A stretch of DNA of 64,000 bases from Sphingomonas sp. SUN019 (lineage in GTDB: Bacteria > Pseudomonadota > Alphaproteobacteria > Sphingomonadales > Sphingomonadaceae). Position numbers and translations under genes: made by a program. A model generated the notes under the pieces. That model was not told the DNA's origin and made no database searches. It saw nothing but the letters and a program-made list of their open reading frames with translations. Below are positions 20,015-29,437 of this stretch, piece after piece. Location: positions 248,001 to 312,000 of the forward strand of contig NZ_CP096971.1 of NCBI RefSeq assembly GCF_024758705.1, in the 5' to 3' direction. The first letter of the stretch is position 1; each line of letters starts with the position of its first letter.

Positions 20015-20944
20015 ATGAACGACATGACTCCGCTCGCCCGTCCGGAACGCCCCGAAGGCCGTCAGCGCAAGCCCGACTGGATCCGTGTGAAGGCGCCGAC
20101 CAGCGCGGGATTCGCTGCCACCCGCGCGCTGATGCGATCGAAGAGCCTGACGACCGTCTGTGAGGAAGCGGCCTGCCCCAACATCGGCGAATGCTGGAGC
20201 AAGAAGCACGCGACGGTGATGATCCTGGGCGACACCTGCACCCGCGCCTGCGCGTTCTGCAATGTGAAGACCGGGATGCCGCGCGCGGTCGATGCGATGG
20301 AGCCGCAGAATGTCGCCGAGGCGGCGGCGCAGATGGGCCTACAGCATATCGTCGTGACCTCGGTCGATCGTGACGACCTGCCCGATGGCGGGGCAAGCCA
20401 GTTCGTGAAGGTGATCCACGCGATCCGTAGCGCGAACCCCACGACGACGATCGAAATCCTGACGCCGGATTTCAGGAATAAGGCGCAGGCCGCTGTGGAG
20501 TCGATCGTCGAGGCCCGGCCCGACGTGTACAATCATAACCTGGAAACCGTGCCGCGGCTCTACCCGACGATTCGGCCCGGCGCGCGTTATTATGCGTCAT
20601 TGCGGCTGCTGGAGAGCGTGAAGCGGCACGACCCGTCGATCTTCACCAAATCGGGCGTCATGCTCGGGCTGGGCGAGGAACGGCTGGAAGTGCATCAGGT
20701 GATGGACGACATGCGGTCCGCCGACATCGATTTCCTGACGATGGGCCAGTATCTGCAGCCGACGCCGCGCCACGCCAAGGTGATGGATTTCGTGACCCCC
20801 AAGGCGTTCGACGCCTTCGCCGCGATTGCGCGGGCGAAGGGGTTCCTGCTCGTAGCATCATCGCCGCTGACCCGGTCGAGCTATCACGCCGGCGACGATT
20901 TCGCGAAGATGCGGGCGGCGCGGGACGCCAAGCTCGCGGCCTGA
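20015..20944 (+). CDS. lipA: Lipoyl synthase
   Basis: 309 residues from the ATG at 20015. Both iron-sulphur sites are present: the auxiliary cluster motif [12 protein letters not shown] and the radical-SAM motif CTRACAFC. The catalytic C-terminal [10 protein letters not shown] serine segment is also there. It inserts two sulphurs into protein-bound octanoate to make lipoyl groups for 2-oxoacid dehydrogenases and GcvH. It overlaps coq10 by one base (TGATG). Confidence 0.97.
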   Translation: MNDMTPLARPERPEGRQRKPDWIRVKAPTSAGFAATRALMRSKSLTTVCEEAACPNIGECWSKKHATVMILGDTCTRACAFCNVKTGMPRAVDAMEPQNVAEAAAQMGLQHIVVTSVDRDDLPDGGASQFVKVIHAIRSANPTTTIEILTPDFRNKAQAAVESIVEARPDVYNHNLETVPRLYPTIRPGARYYASLRLLESVKRHDPSIFTKSGVMLGLGEERLEVHQVMDDMRSADIDFLTMGQYLQPTPRHAKVMDFVTPKAFDAFAAIARAKGFLLVASSPLTRSSYHAGDDFAKMRAARDAKLAA

Positions 20945-21429
20945 TGCCCAAGCATCACGAAACGCGGCGGATGCCCTACACGCCCGAACAGATGTTCGAT
21001 CTGGTCGCCGACGTGAAGCGCTATGCCGAGTTCCTGCCATGGGTCACCGCGATGCGCGTGCGCAAGGATACATCGACCGAAACGCTGGCCGATATGATCG
21101 TCGGATTCAAAGGGTTGCGGGAAACGTTTACGTCGAAAGTTCAAAAGATGCGACCTGATGCGATCCGCGTCGATTACGTCGAAGGACCGCTGAAATTCCT
21201 GCATAACGACTGGCGCTTTCGATCCGACGGCGACGGATGCGTGGTCGATTTCTCGGTCGATTTCGCGTTCAAGAACCGCGTGTTCGAGATGCTGGCCGGG
21301 CAGGTGTTCGGCGCCGCGCTGCGCCGCATGATCGGCGCGTTCGAGGAACGGGCGCGGGTGCTCTACGCCGACGCGGGCGTCTCGGGTTCGGGCGGCATCA
21401 GCAGATCGAGCGCGCATAGCGCCGCCTGA
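20944..21429 (+). CDS. Coenzyme Q-binding START-domain protein (Coq10/RatA family)
   Basis: 161 residues of a polyketide-cyclase/START fold: RRMPYTPEQMFDLVADVKRYAEFLPWV at the start, then VDFSVDFAFKNRVFEMLAGQ and AFEERARVLYAD. Alphaproteobacterial members are thought to bind ubiquinone and help respiration; the RatA toxin annotation is less likely here. It follows lipA with a one-base overlap. The last 67 bases overlap the opposing cinA gene, giving a tail (GVSGSGGISRSS) beyond the usual family end. Confidence 0.88.
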   Translation: MPKHHETRRMPYTPEQMFDLVADVKRYAEFLPWVTAMRVRKDTSTETLADMIVGFKGLRETFTSKVQKMRPDAIRVDYVEGPLKFLHNDWRFRSDGDGCVVDFSVDFAFKNRVFEMLAGQVFGAALRRMIGAFEERARVLYADAGVSGSGGISRSSAHSAA

Positions 21430-21893
21430 AGCCTGATCCCGCCGCGACCCAGATCGCCGAACTGATGCTTGTCGGCGATCACGTCGGACGGATCGCCGCC
21501 GCGTTCGGCGCGGGCAAAGACGACCGTCCCGACCGGTTTCTTCTCGGTTCCGCCGCCGGGTCCAGCCACGCCGGTGATTGCCACCGCGACATCGGCGCGC
21601 GTTGCCTCCAGCGCGCCCTGCGCCATGCTCCACGCGACTGCGATCGACACCGCGCCGAACGTCTCGATCACGTCGTTGCTGACCTTCAGTGATCGTTGTT
21701 TCGCTTCATTGGAATAGGTTACGAACCCGGCCTCGAACACGTCGGAGGAACCGGGCACCTCGGTCAACGCCGCCGATACCAGACCGCCGGTACAACTTTC
21801 GGCCACCGCGATGATACGCTTCGCCGCGCGATTGGCGTCGATCACCTTCGTCGCCGCGGCGACCAGGTCGGGGGGTAGGATCGAGTCGGTCAT
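21363..21893 (-). CDS. CinA-family nicotinamide-nucleotide amidohydrolase (PncC-like)
   Basis: 176 residues from the ATG at 21893; a GTG three bases upstream is possible. It is the stand-alone CinA C-terminal domain: RIIAVAESCTGGLVSAALTEVPGSS, GFVTYSNEAKQ and VAVAITGVAGPGGGTEKKPVGTV. It deamidates nicotinamide mononucleotide for NAD recycling. It starts one base inside the upstream secreted-protein gene. Its 3' end lies within the coq10 reading frame on the other strand. Confidence 0.9.
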   Translation of the reverse strand: MTDSILPPDLVAAATKVIDANRAAKRIIAVAESCTGGLVSAALTEVPGSSDVFEAGFVTYSNEAKQRSLKVSNDVIETFGAVSIAVAWSMAQGALEATRADVAVAITGVAGPGGGTEKKPVGTVVFARAERGGDPSDVIADKHQFGDLGRGGIRLQAALCALDLLMPPEPETPASA

Positions 21894-22411
21894 CACCTGA
21901 CGCTACATACCGGAAGATCGGGCACATCGGCGACCGCCGTCGTGCCGCGCGCCTTTTCAGCCTTCAGATATTGCAGCGTGGCCACGACGATCCCGGCGGT
22001 ATTCCGCGCGGGCAGGGGTTCTAGCAAGGTCGCGAGTCGATCGATCGTCGGGCAATCGGACGCGGTGACGCGCCCCACGACCTGCGGGGCGAACAGCGAC
22101 GTGATCAATGGTCGCGCATAATCGGATTGCAGCAGCATCATCACCGACGGGTCGCTGAGCTTGGCGATCGCGGCGCGCGCCGCCGGCCAGGCGGCATCGG
22201 CGGCGATCTGATACTTCGCGATGAACGGCCCCGACGTGCGGCGGACGAGGCTGCTCGCGGGCAAGGCCGCGCAGACTCGACCGGTTTCGCGGATGATGTC
22301 GGGCAACGCGACGAGCGCGATCGACTCGGCCTCGGCGGCGGTCAGGCACGGGGTTTGCGCGGCGGCGACCGACGGGGTGGCAATAGCAAGGAAAAGCGCC
22401 AACCGCTTCAC
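21893..22411 (-). CDS. Secreted protein of unknown function
   Basis: 172 residues from a GTG at 22411, which overlaps the ispDF stop as GTGA. There is a signal peptide ([18 protein letters not shown]) and a mature, mostly helical part with three cysteines ([23 protein letters not shown]) plus a C-terminal VCSVR. No family is recognised. It is encoded between ispDF and cinA with coupled starts on both sides. Confidence 0.72.
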   Translation of the reverse strand: MKRLALFLAIATPSVAAAQTPCLTAAEAESIALVALPDIIRETGRVCAALPASSLVRRTSGPFIAKYQIAADAAWPAARAAIAKLSDPSVMMLLQSDYARPLITSLFAPQVVGRVTASDCPTIDRLATLLEPLPARNTAGIVVATLQYLKAEKARGTTAVADVPDLPVCSVR

Positions 22412-23541
22412 GACAGCGTCCCCGGCAGTCGGACGGTGGCGATCGCCTGCGCTGCGATCCCTTCGCCGCGCCCGGTGAAGCCGAGCCGTTCGGTCGTCGT
22501 CGCCTTCACGCTGACGCGATCGATCGAAAGCCCCAGCAACTCGGCGATCCGCGACTGCATCGCCGCACGGTGCGGGCCGATCTTGGGGGCCTCGCACATC
22601 AATGTCAGATCGACGAACGTCACCTGACCACCGCGCGCCACGACCAGACCGGCGGCGTGGCGCAGGAACTGCCCCGATTCGGCGCCCTTCCACTGCGGAT
22701 CGCTGGGCGGAAAATGTGTCCCGATGTCGCCCGCGGCGATCGTTCCCAGCACCGCGTCAGTGATCGCATGGAGCGCGACATCGGCGTCGCTATGCCCCGA
22801 CAGCCCCTGATGATGCGGGATCAGCACCCCGCCGAGCCACAATTCCTCGCCATCCTCCAGCCGGTGGACATCGAAGCCGCTGGCGGAACGCGTTTCCCAG
22901 CCGATCCGCGCCTCTGCGGCAGCGAAGTCGGCAGGATAGGTGACCTTTTCCAACATCGTATCGCCCTGCACCAGCGCGATCGATCCGCCAAGCGCGCGCA
23001 CCATCTGGGCATCGTCGGTCGGTGCGTCGCCGGACCATGCGCGGTGCGCGCGGACAAGGGCGTCAAAGCGAAACGCCTGCGGGGTCTGCACCCGGTTGAG
23101 CGTGGCGCGCGGCACGACATCGCCAGCGTCGTTGACGATCGTGTCCGCGACCGGAATCACCGGCACCGCGCCTTCATTGTCGTCCAGCGCCGCGAGCAGA
23201 CGGTCCACGACTGCGGCCGGAATGAACGGCCGCGCGGCGTCATGCACCAGCACGCAATCGGCATCGATCCCGGCCAGTCCCGCAGCCACCGAATCGCGCC
23301 GCTCGGCCCCGCCGGCGATGCTCGACGCTCCCGGCACGGCCGCGGCCAGCGCCGCGTCCTGGCCTGCCCCGATGACGACGATGACGTCATCGATCTCCGG
23401 GTGCGCGGAGAGCGCCGCGTGGCTCCAGGCGATCATCGGACGCCCGGCGAGCGGGGCGAATTGCTTGGGCATATCGCTGCCGCTGCGCACACCGCGCCCG
23501 GCTGCAACGATCAGCGCCACGGTTCTCGGACGACTCATCAT
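22408..23541 (-). CDS. ispDF: Bifunctional IspD/IspF enzyme of the MEP isoprenoid pathway
   Basis: 377 residues. Residues 1 to about 215 are 2-C-methyl-D-erythritol 4-phosphate cytidylyltransferase ([40 protein letters not shown]). The rest is MECDP synthase ([40 protein letters not shown], metal-binding DxH and HS). The fusion is typical of alphaproteobacteria. The fourth gene of the same pathway, dxr, is at 58830 in this window. Two ATG codons are in tandem at the start. Confidence 0.97.
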   Translation of the reverse strand: MMSRPRTVALIVAAGRGVRSGSDMPKQFAPLAGRPMIAWSHAALSAHPEIDDVIVVIGAGQDAALAAAVPGASSIAGGAERRDSVAAGLAGIDADCVLVHDAARPFIPAAVVDRLLAALDDNEGAVPVIPVADTIVNDAGDVVPRATLNRVQTPQAFRFDALVRAHRAWSGDAPTDDAQMVRALGGSIALVQGDTMLEKVTYPADFAAAEARIGWETRSASGFDVHRLEDGEELWLGGVLIPHHQGLSGHSDADVALHAITDAVLGTIAAGDIGTHFPPSDPQWKGAESGQFLRHAAGLVVARGGQVTFVDLTLMCEAPKIGPHRAAMQSRIAELLGLSIDRVSVKATTTERLGFTGRGEGIAAQAIATVRLPGTLS

Positions 23542-23634
23542 CCGCGCCTAACCCAGCCGCACGCGCCTTGCCAGTCAGCCTTGCCAGTCAGGGGCGAAAC
23601 GCGTACCTGCCCATTTTTCAGGCACAGCGGCAAG

Positions 23635-24633
23635 ATGCGTAGGCTAAACCCGATCCAGATCGGTCCCGTGCGGATCGAAAATCCCGTCGTTCTCGCGCCG
23701 ATGACCGGCGTGACCGACCAGCCATTCCGTACGCTTGTACGTCGATATGGCTCCGGCCTCAACGTGACCGAGATGGTCGCAAGTCAAGCCGCGATCCGCG
23801 AAACGCGACAGTCGCTTCAGAAGGCCGCGTGGCACCTGAGCGAGGAGCCGATCTCGATGCAGCTGGTCGGTTGCACCCCCTATGAGATGGGGGAGGCGGC
23901 GAGGCTGGCGGAGGATCGCGGCGCGGCGATCATCGACATCAACATGGGCTGCCCGGTGCGGAAAGTGACCAACGGCGACGCCGGCTCCGCGTTGATGCGC
24001 GACCTGAAACTGGCGACCGCGATCATCGAAGGCGTCGCGAAAGCGGTCAGTGTGCCGGTGACGGTCAAGATGCGCATGGGCTGGTGTCACGACAGCCTGA
24101 ACGCGCCCGAACTCGCCCGAATCGCGCAGGATATCGGTGCGAAGATGGTCACCGTCCACGGCCGCACGCGGAACCAGATGTATCGTGGGGAGGCGGATTG
24201 GGGTTTTGTGCGTGGCGTCAAGGAGGCGGTGACGATCCCCGTGATCGTGAACGGTGATATCTGTTCGATCGAAGATGCCGATACCGCACTTGAACAATCA
24301 GGTGCAGACGGTGTGATGATCGGGCGTGGCGCTTACGGGCGGCCGTGGTTGCTGGGGCAGGTGATGGAGTGGCTGGCGACGGGGCGTCGCGTGCCAGATC
24401 CATCGCTGGACGAACAATATCGCGTGATCGCAGAACATTACGATGCGATGCTCGAGCATTACGGCGCCGTCACCGGGGTCAACATGGCGCGCAAGCATAT
24501 CGGTTGGTACACCAAGGGACTGACCGGCTCGGCCGAGTTTCGCAACACCGTCAATCAGGAGCCTGATGCCGCGCGGGTGAAGGCGATGCTCGCCGAATTC
24601 TACGCCCCCTATCGAATCCGCGCTGCGGCGTGA
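23635..24633 (+). CDS. dusB: tRNA-dihydrouridine synthase (nifR3/DusB)
   Basis: 332 residues from the ATG at 23635. The FMN TIM-barrel has [20 protein letters not shown], the catalytic-cysteine loop [37 protein letters not shown] and [18 protein letters not shown]. It reduces uridine to dihydrouridine in tRNA. In alphaproteobacteria this gene, first named nifR3, heads the ntrBC operon, as here. A GTG/ATG start for ntrB overlaps its stop. Confidence 0.95.
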   Translation: MRRLNPIQIGPVRIENPVVLAPMTGVTDQPFRTLVRRYGSGLNVTEMVASQAAIRETRQSLQKAAWHLSEEPISMQLVGCTPYEMGEAARLAEDRGAAIIDINMGCPVRKVTNGDAGSALMRDLKLATAIIEGVAKAVSVPVTVKMRMGWCHDSLNAPELARIAQDIGAKMVTVHGRTRNQMYRGEADWGFVRGVKEAVTIPVIVNGDICSIEDADTALEQSGADGVMIGRGAYGRPWLLGQVMEWLATGRRVPDPSLDEQYRVIAEHYDAMLEHYGAVTGVNMARKHIGWYTKGLTGSAEFRNTVNQEPDAARVKAMLAEFYAPYRIRAAA

Positions 24634-25694
24634 TGCTCGCCGCCCGCGCGCCCGATCATGTGGAACTGCTCGCCGCACTGCCTGTCGCGTTGCTGGTGAT
24701 CGATCCGGCCGGTCTGATCGTGCAGGTCAACGCGGAGTGCGAACGGCTGCTGAACCAGTCCGAACGATCGCTGCTGGGGAATCCGGTAGTCGATGTTCTG
24801 CCGCTGCCCGAGGAAGAACAGCGCCGCGATGGGCACGCCTTCGCCGCGTTCGATACCGAGATCGACACGCCGCGTGGCGGGCGCATCCGCGTCGATTTTG
24901 CGGAGACGCAATTCGCCGATCATCCGGGCTGGCGGCTGATCACGCTGCACAATGCCGCCAGCTCACGGCGGCTGGGTCTGTCCGCCGATCGCGCCGCCGC
25001 CGCACGGTCTGCGGTCGGCGCGGCGGCGATGCTGGCGCACGAGATCAAGAACCCGTTGTCCAGCATCCGCGGCGCGGCGCAATTGATCGCCGACGGGGCC
25101 GGCGTGGAAGACCTGACCGCGTTGATGATCGCCGAAGTCGACCGCGTCGCCGCGCTGATCGACCGGATGGAGGATTTCACCGACACGCGGCCCGTGCCGG
25201 TCGAGCCGCTCAACATCTATCCGCTGCTGGCGCACGCGCGCGAGGTCGCGCTGGCCGGTTTCGCCCGCGGCGTGGCGATCGAAGAACGCTTCGATCCGTC
25301 GCTTCCACGCGCGCTGGCGAACCGCGACGCGCTGTTGCAAGTGCTGGTCAACCTGTTGAAAAACGCTGCGATCGCCCTTGGCACACGCGGAGAGCGGCGC
25401 ATCACGCTGTCGACTTCCTATCGCCACGGCATGGCGGTTGCGCCTGCGCCGGGACGTCCGAGGATGCCGCTGCCGATCGAGATCTGCGTGATCGATAGCG
25501 GCCCCGGCGCGCCCGACGATATTGCGGAACATCTGTTCGATCCGTTCGTGTCCAGCCGTCCCGAGGGAAAAGGGTTGGGCCTCGCGTTGGTCGACAAACT
25601 CGTCCGCGACATGGGTGGAATCGTGCAATATTCGCGCGAGGGATCGCCGCATCAAACGGTGTTCCGCATCCTCCTGCCGCGCGCGCAATCATGA
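24633..25694 (+). CDS. ntrB: Nitrogen-regulation sensor kinase NtrB
   Basis: 353 residues, cytoplasmic with no membrane segment. A PAS domain (LPVALLVIDPAGLIVQVNAE) is followed by the phosphorylation site AHEIKNPLSSIRGAAQLI and the ATP-binding N box (LVNLLKNAAIAL), DSGPGAPDD and EGKGLGLALV. It phosphorylates NtrC when nitrogen is scarce, under control of PII. The ATG at 24633 lies in a TGATG with the dusB stop; a GTG at 24630 is an alternative. It overlaps ntrC by ATGA. Confidence 0.94.
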   Translation: MLAARAPDHVELLAALPVALLVIDPAGLIVQVNAECERLLNQSERSLLGNPVVDVLPLPEEEQRRDGHAFAAFDTEIDTPRGGRIRVDFAETQFADHPGWRLITLHNAASSRRLGLSADRAAAARSAVGAAAMLAHEIKNPLSSIRGAAQLIADGAGVEDLTALMIAEVDRVAALIDRMEDFTDTRPVPVEPLNIYPLLAHAREVALAGFARGVAIEERFDPSLPRALANRDALLQVLVNLLKNAAIALGTRGERRITLSTSYRHGMAVAPAPGRPRMPLPIEICVIDSGPGAPDDIAEHLFDPFVSSRPEGKGLGLALVDKLVRDMGGIVQYSREGSPHQTVFRILLPRAQS

Positions 25695-27133
25695 GCGGCG
25701 GAAACATTCTGGTGGTCGACGATGACGATGCGGTTCGCGCGATCGTCGCGCAGGCGCTGCGCCGTGCCGGGCACCGCGTCCGGACCGCGGCAAACCTCGC
25801 CGAACTCGATCGAGAGATGCGCGCGGCTTTGCCCGACGTTCTGGTAACCGACGTCGTGTTGCCTGACGGCGACGGGATCGAGAATGCGACCCGCATCGTG
25901 TCCGAACAACCGGGCCTGCCGATCATCGTCCTGTCGGCGCGCAACACGCTGACCACCGCGGTACGCGCGAACGAGGCGGGGGCCTATGACTACCTCCCCA
26001 AGCCGTTCGATCTGGACACGTTGACGCGTGCCGTCGCCGCGGCGCTGCTTCGTCGCGCGCCGGCGACGCCGAACGTGCCCGGCGACGACGACCACGCGCT
26101 GCCGCTGATCGGCCGATCGCCCGCGATGCAGGACGTTTATCGCGTCATCGCGCGGGTCGTGTCGAACGATCTGACGGTGCTGGTCTCCGGCGAATCGGGT
26201 ACGGGCAAGGAACTGGTCGCGCGTGCGATCCACGACCTCGGCCACCGCGCCACCGCGCCCTTCGTAGCGATCAACATGGCGGCGATCCCGCGCGAATTGA
26301 TCGAGGCTGAATTGTTCGGACATGAGCGCGGCGCGTTTACAGGTGCCGCACAACGGACAGCAGGCAGGTTCGAACAGGCGGCTGGCGGCACGCTGTTTCT
26401 CGACGAAATCGGCGACATGCCGATCGAGGCGCAGACGCGATTGCTGCGCGTACTGCAATCAGGCGAGTTTACGACCGTCGGCGGTGCGCGGACGATCCGC
26501 GCCGACGTGCGCATCGTCGCAGCGACCAACCGCGATCTTCAGTCGGCGGTAGCGAGCGGGCAGTTTCGCGAGGATTTATACTATCGTCTGAACGTCGTAC
26601 CCATAACGCTTCCGGCATTGCGCGAGCGGCGACAGGATATCGCGATGCTAGCCCGGCATTTCCTGGATCGCGCGGCCGCGGCGGGGCTGCCGCGCAAAAC
26701 GCTGGACGACGATGCGATCGACACGCTGGAGGCGCATGATTGGCCGGGCAACGTGCGCGAGCTGGAAAATCTGATGCGCCGCCTGGCGGCGCTGTCGCGC
26801 GACGACCGGATCAACGCGGCGGAAATCGCGGTCATGCTCGGCGATGGGGGGGCAGGCGCGGCTGATCCTGACATCGCGATCGATGCGGCGGTGCGCGGCT
26901 ATGTCGATCGTCTGGCGCGCAACGATCCGCAATCGCTCGATAATGGTACGTTATACGACCGGATCGTCGCCGAAGTGGAGAGGCCGCTGATCGAGTCGAT
27001 GCTGGCACGCCATGGCGGCAATCAACTGCGTGCCGCCCGCGCGATCGGACTCAATCGCAACACGCTGCGCAAGCGCCTCGACCTGCTCGGAATCGATCCC
27101 GTTGCGCGACCATCCGCGCGTGAGCCGCGCTAA
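25691..27133 (+). CDS. ntrC: Nitrogen-regulation response regulator NtrC
   Basis: 480 residues: a receiver domain (VDDDDAVRAIVAQALRR, TDVVLPDGDG with the phosphorylated Asp), an AAA+ domain and a Fis-type helix-turn-helix. Walker A is GESGTGKE from residue 167, and the sigma54 contact loop GAFTGA is intact at 214-219. The C-terminal ARHGGNQLRAARAIGLNRNT is the DNA-binding helix pair. It activates sigma54 promoters for nitrogen assimilation. Confidence 0.95.
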   Translation: MSGGNILVVDDDDAVRAIVAQALRRAGHRVRTAANLAELDREMRAALPDVLVTDVVLPDGDGIENATRIVSEQPGLPIIVLSARNTLTTAVRANEAGAYDYLPKPFDLDTLTRAVAAALLRRAPATPNVPGDDDHALPLIGRSPAMQDVYRVIARVVSNDLTVLVSGESGTGKELVARAIHDLGHRATAPFVAINMAAIPRELIEAELFGHERGAFTGAAQRTAGRFEQAAGGTLFLDEIGDMPIEAQTRLLRVLQSGEFTTVGGARTIRADVRIVAATNRDLQSAVASGQFREDLYYRLNVVPITLPALRERRQDIAMLARHFLDRAAAAGLPRKTLDDDAIDTLEAHDWPGNVRELENLMRRLAALSRDDRINAAEIAVMLGDGGAGAADPDIAIDAAVRGYVDRLARNDPQSLDNGTLYDRIVAEVERPLIESMLARHGGNQLRAARAIGLNRNTLRKRLDLLGIDPVARPSAREPR

Positions 27134-27185
27134 TCGGTGCGATTATGTGTTTTCTCTGCAACACTCTTGTTGTAGCTAAGTGACG

Positions 27186-29435
27186 ATGACCGCCGCTTTG
27201 GCGCCCGCCGCTAACGACCCCGTCTCGACGCGCCGCTTCACGGTTACGCCGCTGGTCGAGTTCGCGGTGCTCGCGGGTGCGGTCGCGGTCGCGGTAGGGA
27301 GTTACTTCACGATCGCGGGGGCCGGGGGTGAGCGCGGCTTGCTCGAACCGGCGTTGGTCGCATTCCTGTTGATCGCCAACCTGCTGCCGGGCGTGGCATT
27401 GCTCATGCTGCTGGGCCGCCGCATCGCACGACGGCGGGCGGCGCTATCCCCGGTCGGCGGGGCGGGGCGGCTTCACGTTCGGCTGGTCGCGCTCTTCTCG
27501 GTCATCGCAGCGGTGCCGATGCTGCTGGTGACGATCGCGGCATCGCTGCTGTTCCAGTACGGCGTGCAGTTCTGGTATTCGGACCGGGCGCGCGGCGTGT
27601 TCGAGAATGCGACGACACTGACGCGCGCGTCGTACAACCAGATCCTCCAGCGGTGGGAGGAAGCGACCGTCACGATGGCGCAGGACATCGCGGCGGAATT
27701 GAACGACCGTCCGATCGACGATCCGCGCTTCGCCTCGTTTCTGGTCCAGCAGACTTATTATCGCAGTCTGTCGGAGGCTTTGCTGTTCGCCGTTCCAGCC
27801 AGGGGAGAGCTGCAAACCCTTGCGTTCGTAAATCCTTACGACCTGAACCTCGCTCGACAGGTATCGGCGGATGCCGTCGCGCAGCTACGCGCTGGACAAC
27901 GCAGCGTGGTGACCGTGACCGGCGATCGTATCCAGACGGTCGCGCGGCTGCCCGGATCGCAGCAAATCTATCTCTACGCGGCGCGCGTTACCGATCCGAA
28001 GGAAATGACGACGCAAACCGAACGGGCGGAGGCGGCGTTGGCGAATTATCGCGCGCTGCTTGTCCGCGCGCGGACGCTGCAGCTACAGTTCAACGCGGCG
28101 CTGTTGCTGTTGTCGCTGCTGATCGTTGGTGTCGCGGTCTGGATCGCACTCGCCGTCGCCGACCGGTTAGTCCGACCGGTCGGCGAGTTGGTCGATGCGG
28201 CGCGGCGGGTCGAAGGTGGTGATCTGTCGGCGCGCGTCGCTGAGACCCGGGAGCGCGACGAGGTCGGCACATTGGCCAACGCGTTTAACCGGATGACCGA
28301 ACGTCTTCAGGCGCAGAACCACGAATTGCTCGCCGCCAACGAGCAGGCCGATCGCCGTCGCGAGTTGATCGAAGCGGTGATGTCGGGCGTTTCGGCGGGG
28401 GTGATATCGATCGACGACGATCGTTGCGTTCGGCTGATCAACAGTTCGGCCGAGACGTTGCTCGGACTCGACATCTCGCCGATAGGCCGGCCGCTTGCGG
28501 AGGTGTCGCCCGAACTCGACGCGCTGCTCGACGGCAATGCGCGCGAGGCGATTGTACAGGTCGCGGCGCGGGGCGAGGCGAAGACGCTGGCGGTGCGGAT
28601 CGCGCGCGACGGCACAGGGCCGATCCTGACCTTCGACGACATTACGCAGCAATTGCTCGATCAGCGCCGTGCTGCGTGGGCGGACGTCGCGCGGCGGATC
28701 GCGCACGAGATCAAGAATCCGCTGACCCCGATCCAACTCGCCGCGGAACGGCTGCAGCGACGCTATGGCGGCAAGGTGGAGGAGGGCGACACGACGTTTG
28801 GCCGTTTGACCGAGACGATCGTGCGGCAGGTGGGCGACCTGCGCCGGATGGTCGACGAATTTTCTTCCTTCGCGCGGATGCCGAAGCCTGTCTTCCGGGA
28901 GGAATCCCTGGTCGACGTCGCGCGCCAGACGATGTTCCTGCACGAGGTCGCGCATTCGGGTATCCGTTTTCAGCTTCACCACGACGAACCCGGTCCACTG
29001 CTGGTTTGCGACCGTCGCCAGATCGGACAGGCACTGACCAACATCGTCAAGAACGCCGTCGAGGCGATCGAGGCGGCGGAGACGGGGGAGGCCGAGATAA
29101 CGCTGACCATCGCCGAAGCGCCTGGCCGCACGACGATCACGGTGGAAGATACCGGCGTCGGCCTGCCGCTGGAACGCGACCGGATCGTCGAGCCTTATAT
29201 GACGACGCGCGCGCGGGGTACGGGGCTGGGGCTCGCCATCGTCAAGAAGATCGTCGAGGAGCATTTTGGCACGATCGGTTTTGCCGATCGCCCGAACGGC
29301 GGGACAATAGTCACGATAGGGTTCGACACGACAATGCTCGCCGGGCTCGATACCGGCGACGACGCTGGCAGTGACACTGGTAATGACGGCGACGGCGGGG
29401 GGATCGCCGCACTCACCCGCAATCGGATAATTTGA
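27186..29435 (+). CDS. ntrY: Membrane sensor kinase NtrY
   Basis: 749 residues from the ATG at 27186 (a GTG at 27180 would add two). Several N-terminal membrane segments (about 28-130) and one near 305-325 flank a periplasmic sensing region. A HAMP domain (DRLVRPVGELVDAARRVEGG), a PAS domain, the H box RIAHEIKNPLTPIQLAAERL and an ATP-binding domain (TNIVKNAVEAIEA, GTGLGLAIVKK) follow. With NtrX it adjusts nitrogen and, in some relatives, envelope or redox responses. Confidence 0.93.
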   Translation: MTAALAPAANDPVSTRRFTVTPLVEFAVLAGAVAVAVGSYFTIAGAGGERGLLEPALVAFLLIANLLPGVALLMLLGRRIARRRAALSPVGGAGRLHVRLVALFSVIAAVPMLLVTIAASLLFQYGVQFWYSDRARGVFENATTLTRASYNQILQRWEEATVTMAQDIAAELNDRPIDDPRFASFLVQQTYYRSLSEALLFAVPARGELQTLAFVNPYDLNLARQVSADAVAQLRAGQRSVVTVTGDRIQTVARLPGSQQIYLYAARVTDPKEMTTQTERAEAALANYRALLVRARTLQLQFNAALLLLSLLIVGVAVWIALAVADRLVRPVGELVDAARRVEGGDLSARVAETRERDEVGTLANAFNRMTERLQAQNHELLAANEQADRRRELIEAVMSGVSAGVISIDDDRCVRLINSSAETLLGLDISPIGRPLAEVSPELDALLDGNAREAIVQVAARGEAKTLAVRIARDGTGPILTFDDITQQLLDQRRAAWADVARRIAHEIKNPLTPIQLAAERLQRRYGGKVEEGDTTFGRLTETIVRQVGDLRRMVDEFSSFARMPKPVFREESLVDVARQTMFLHEVAHSGIRFQLHHDEPGPLLVCDRRQIGQALTNIVKNAVEAIEAAETGEAEITLTIAEAPGRTTITVEDTGVGLPLERDRIVEPYMTTRARGTGLGLAIVKKIVEEHFGTIGFADRPNGGTIVTIGFDTTMLAGLDTGDDAGSDTGNDGDGGGIAALTRNRII

Positions 29436-29437
29436 TT

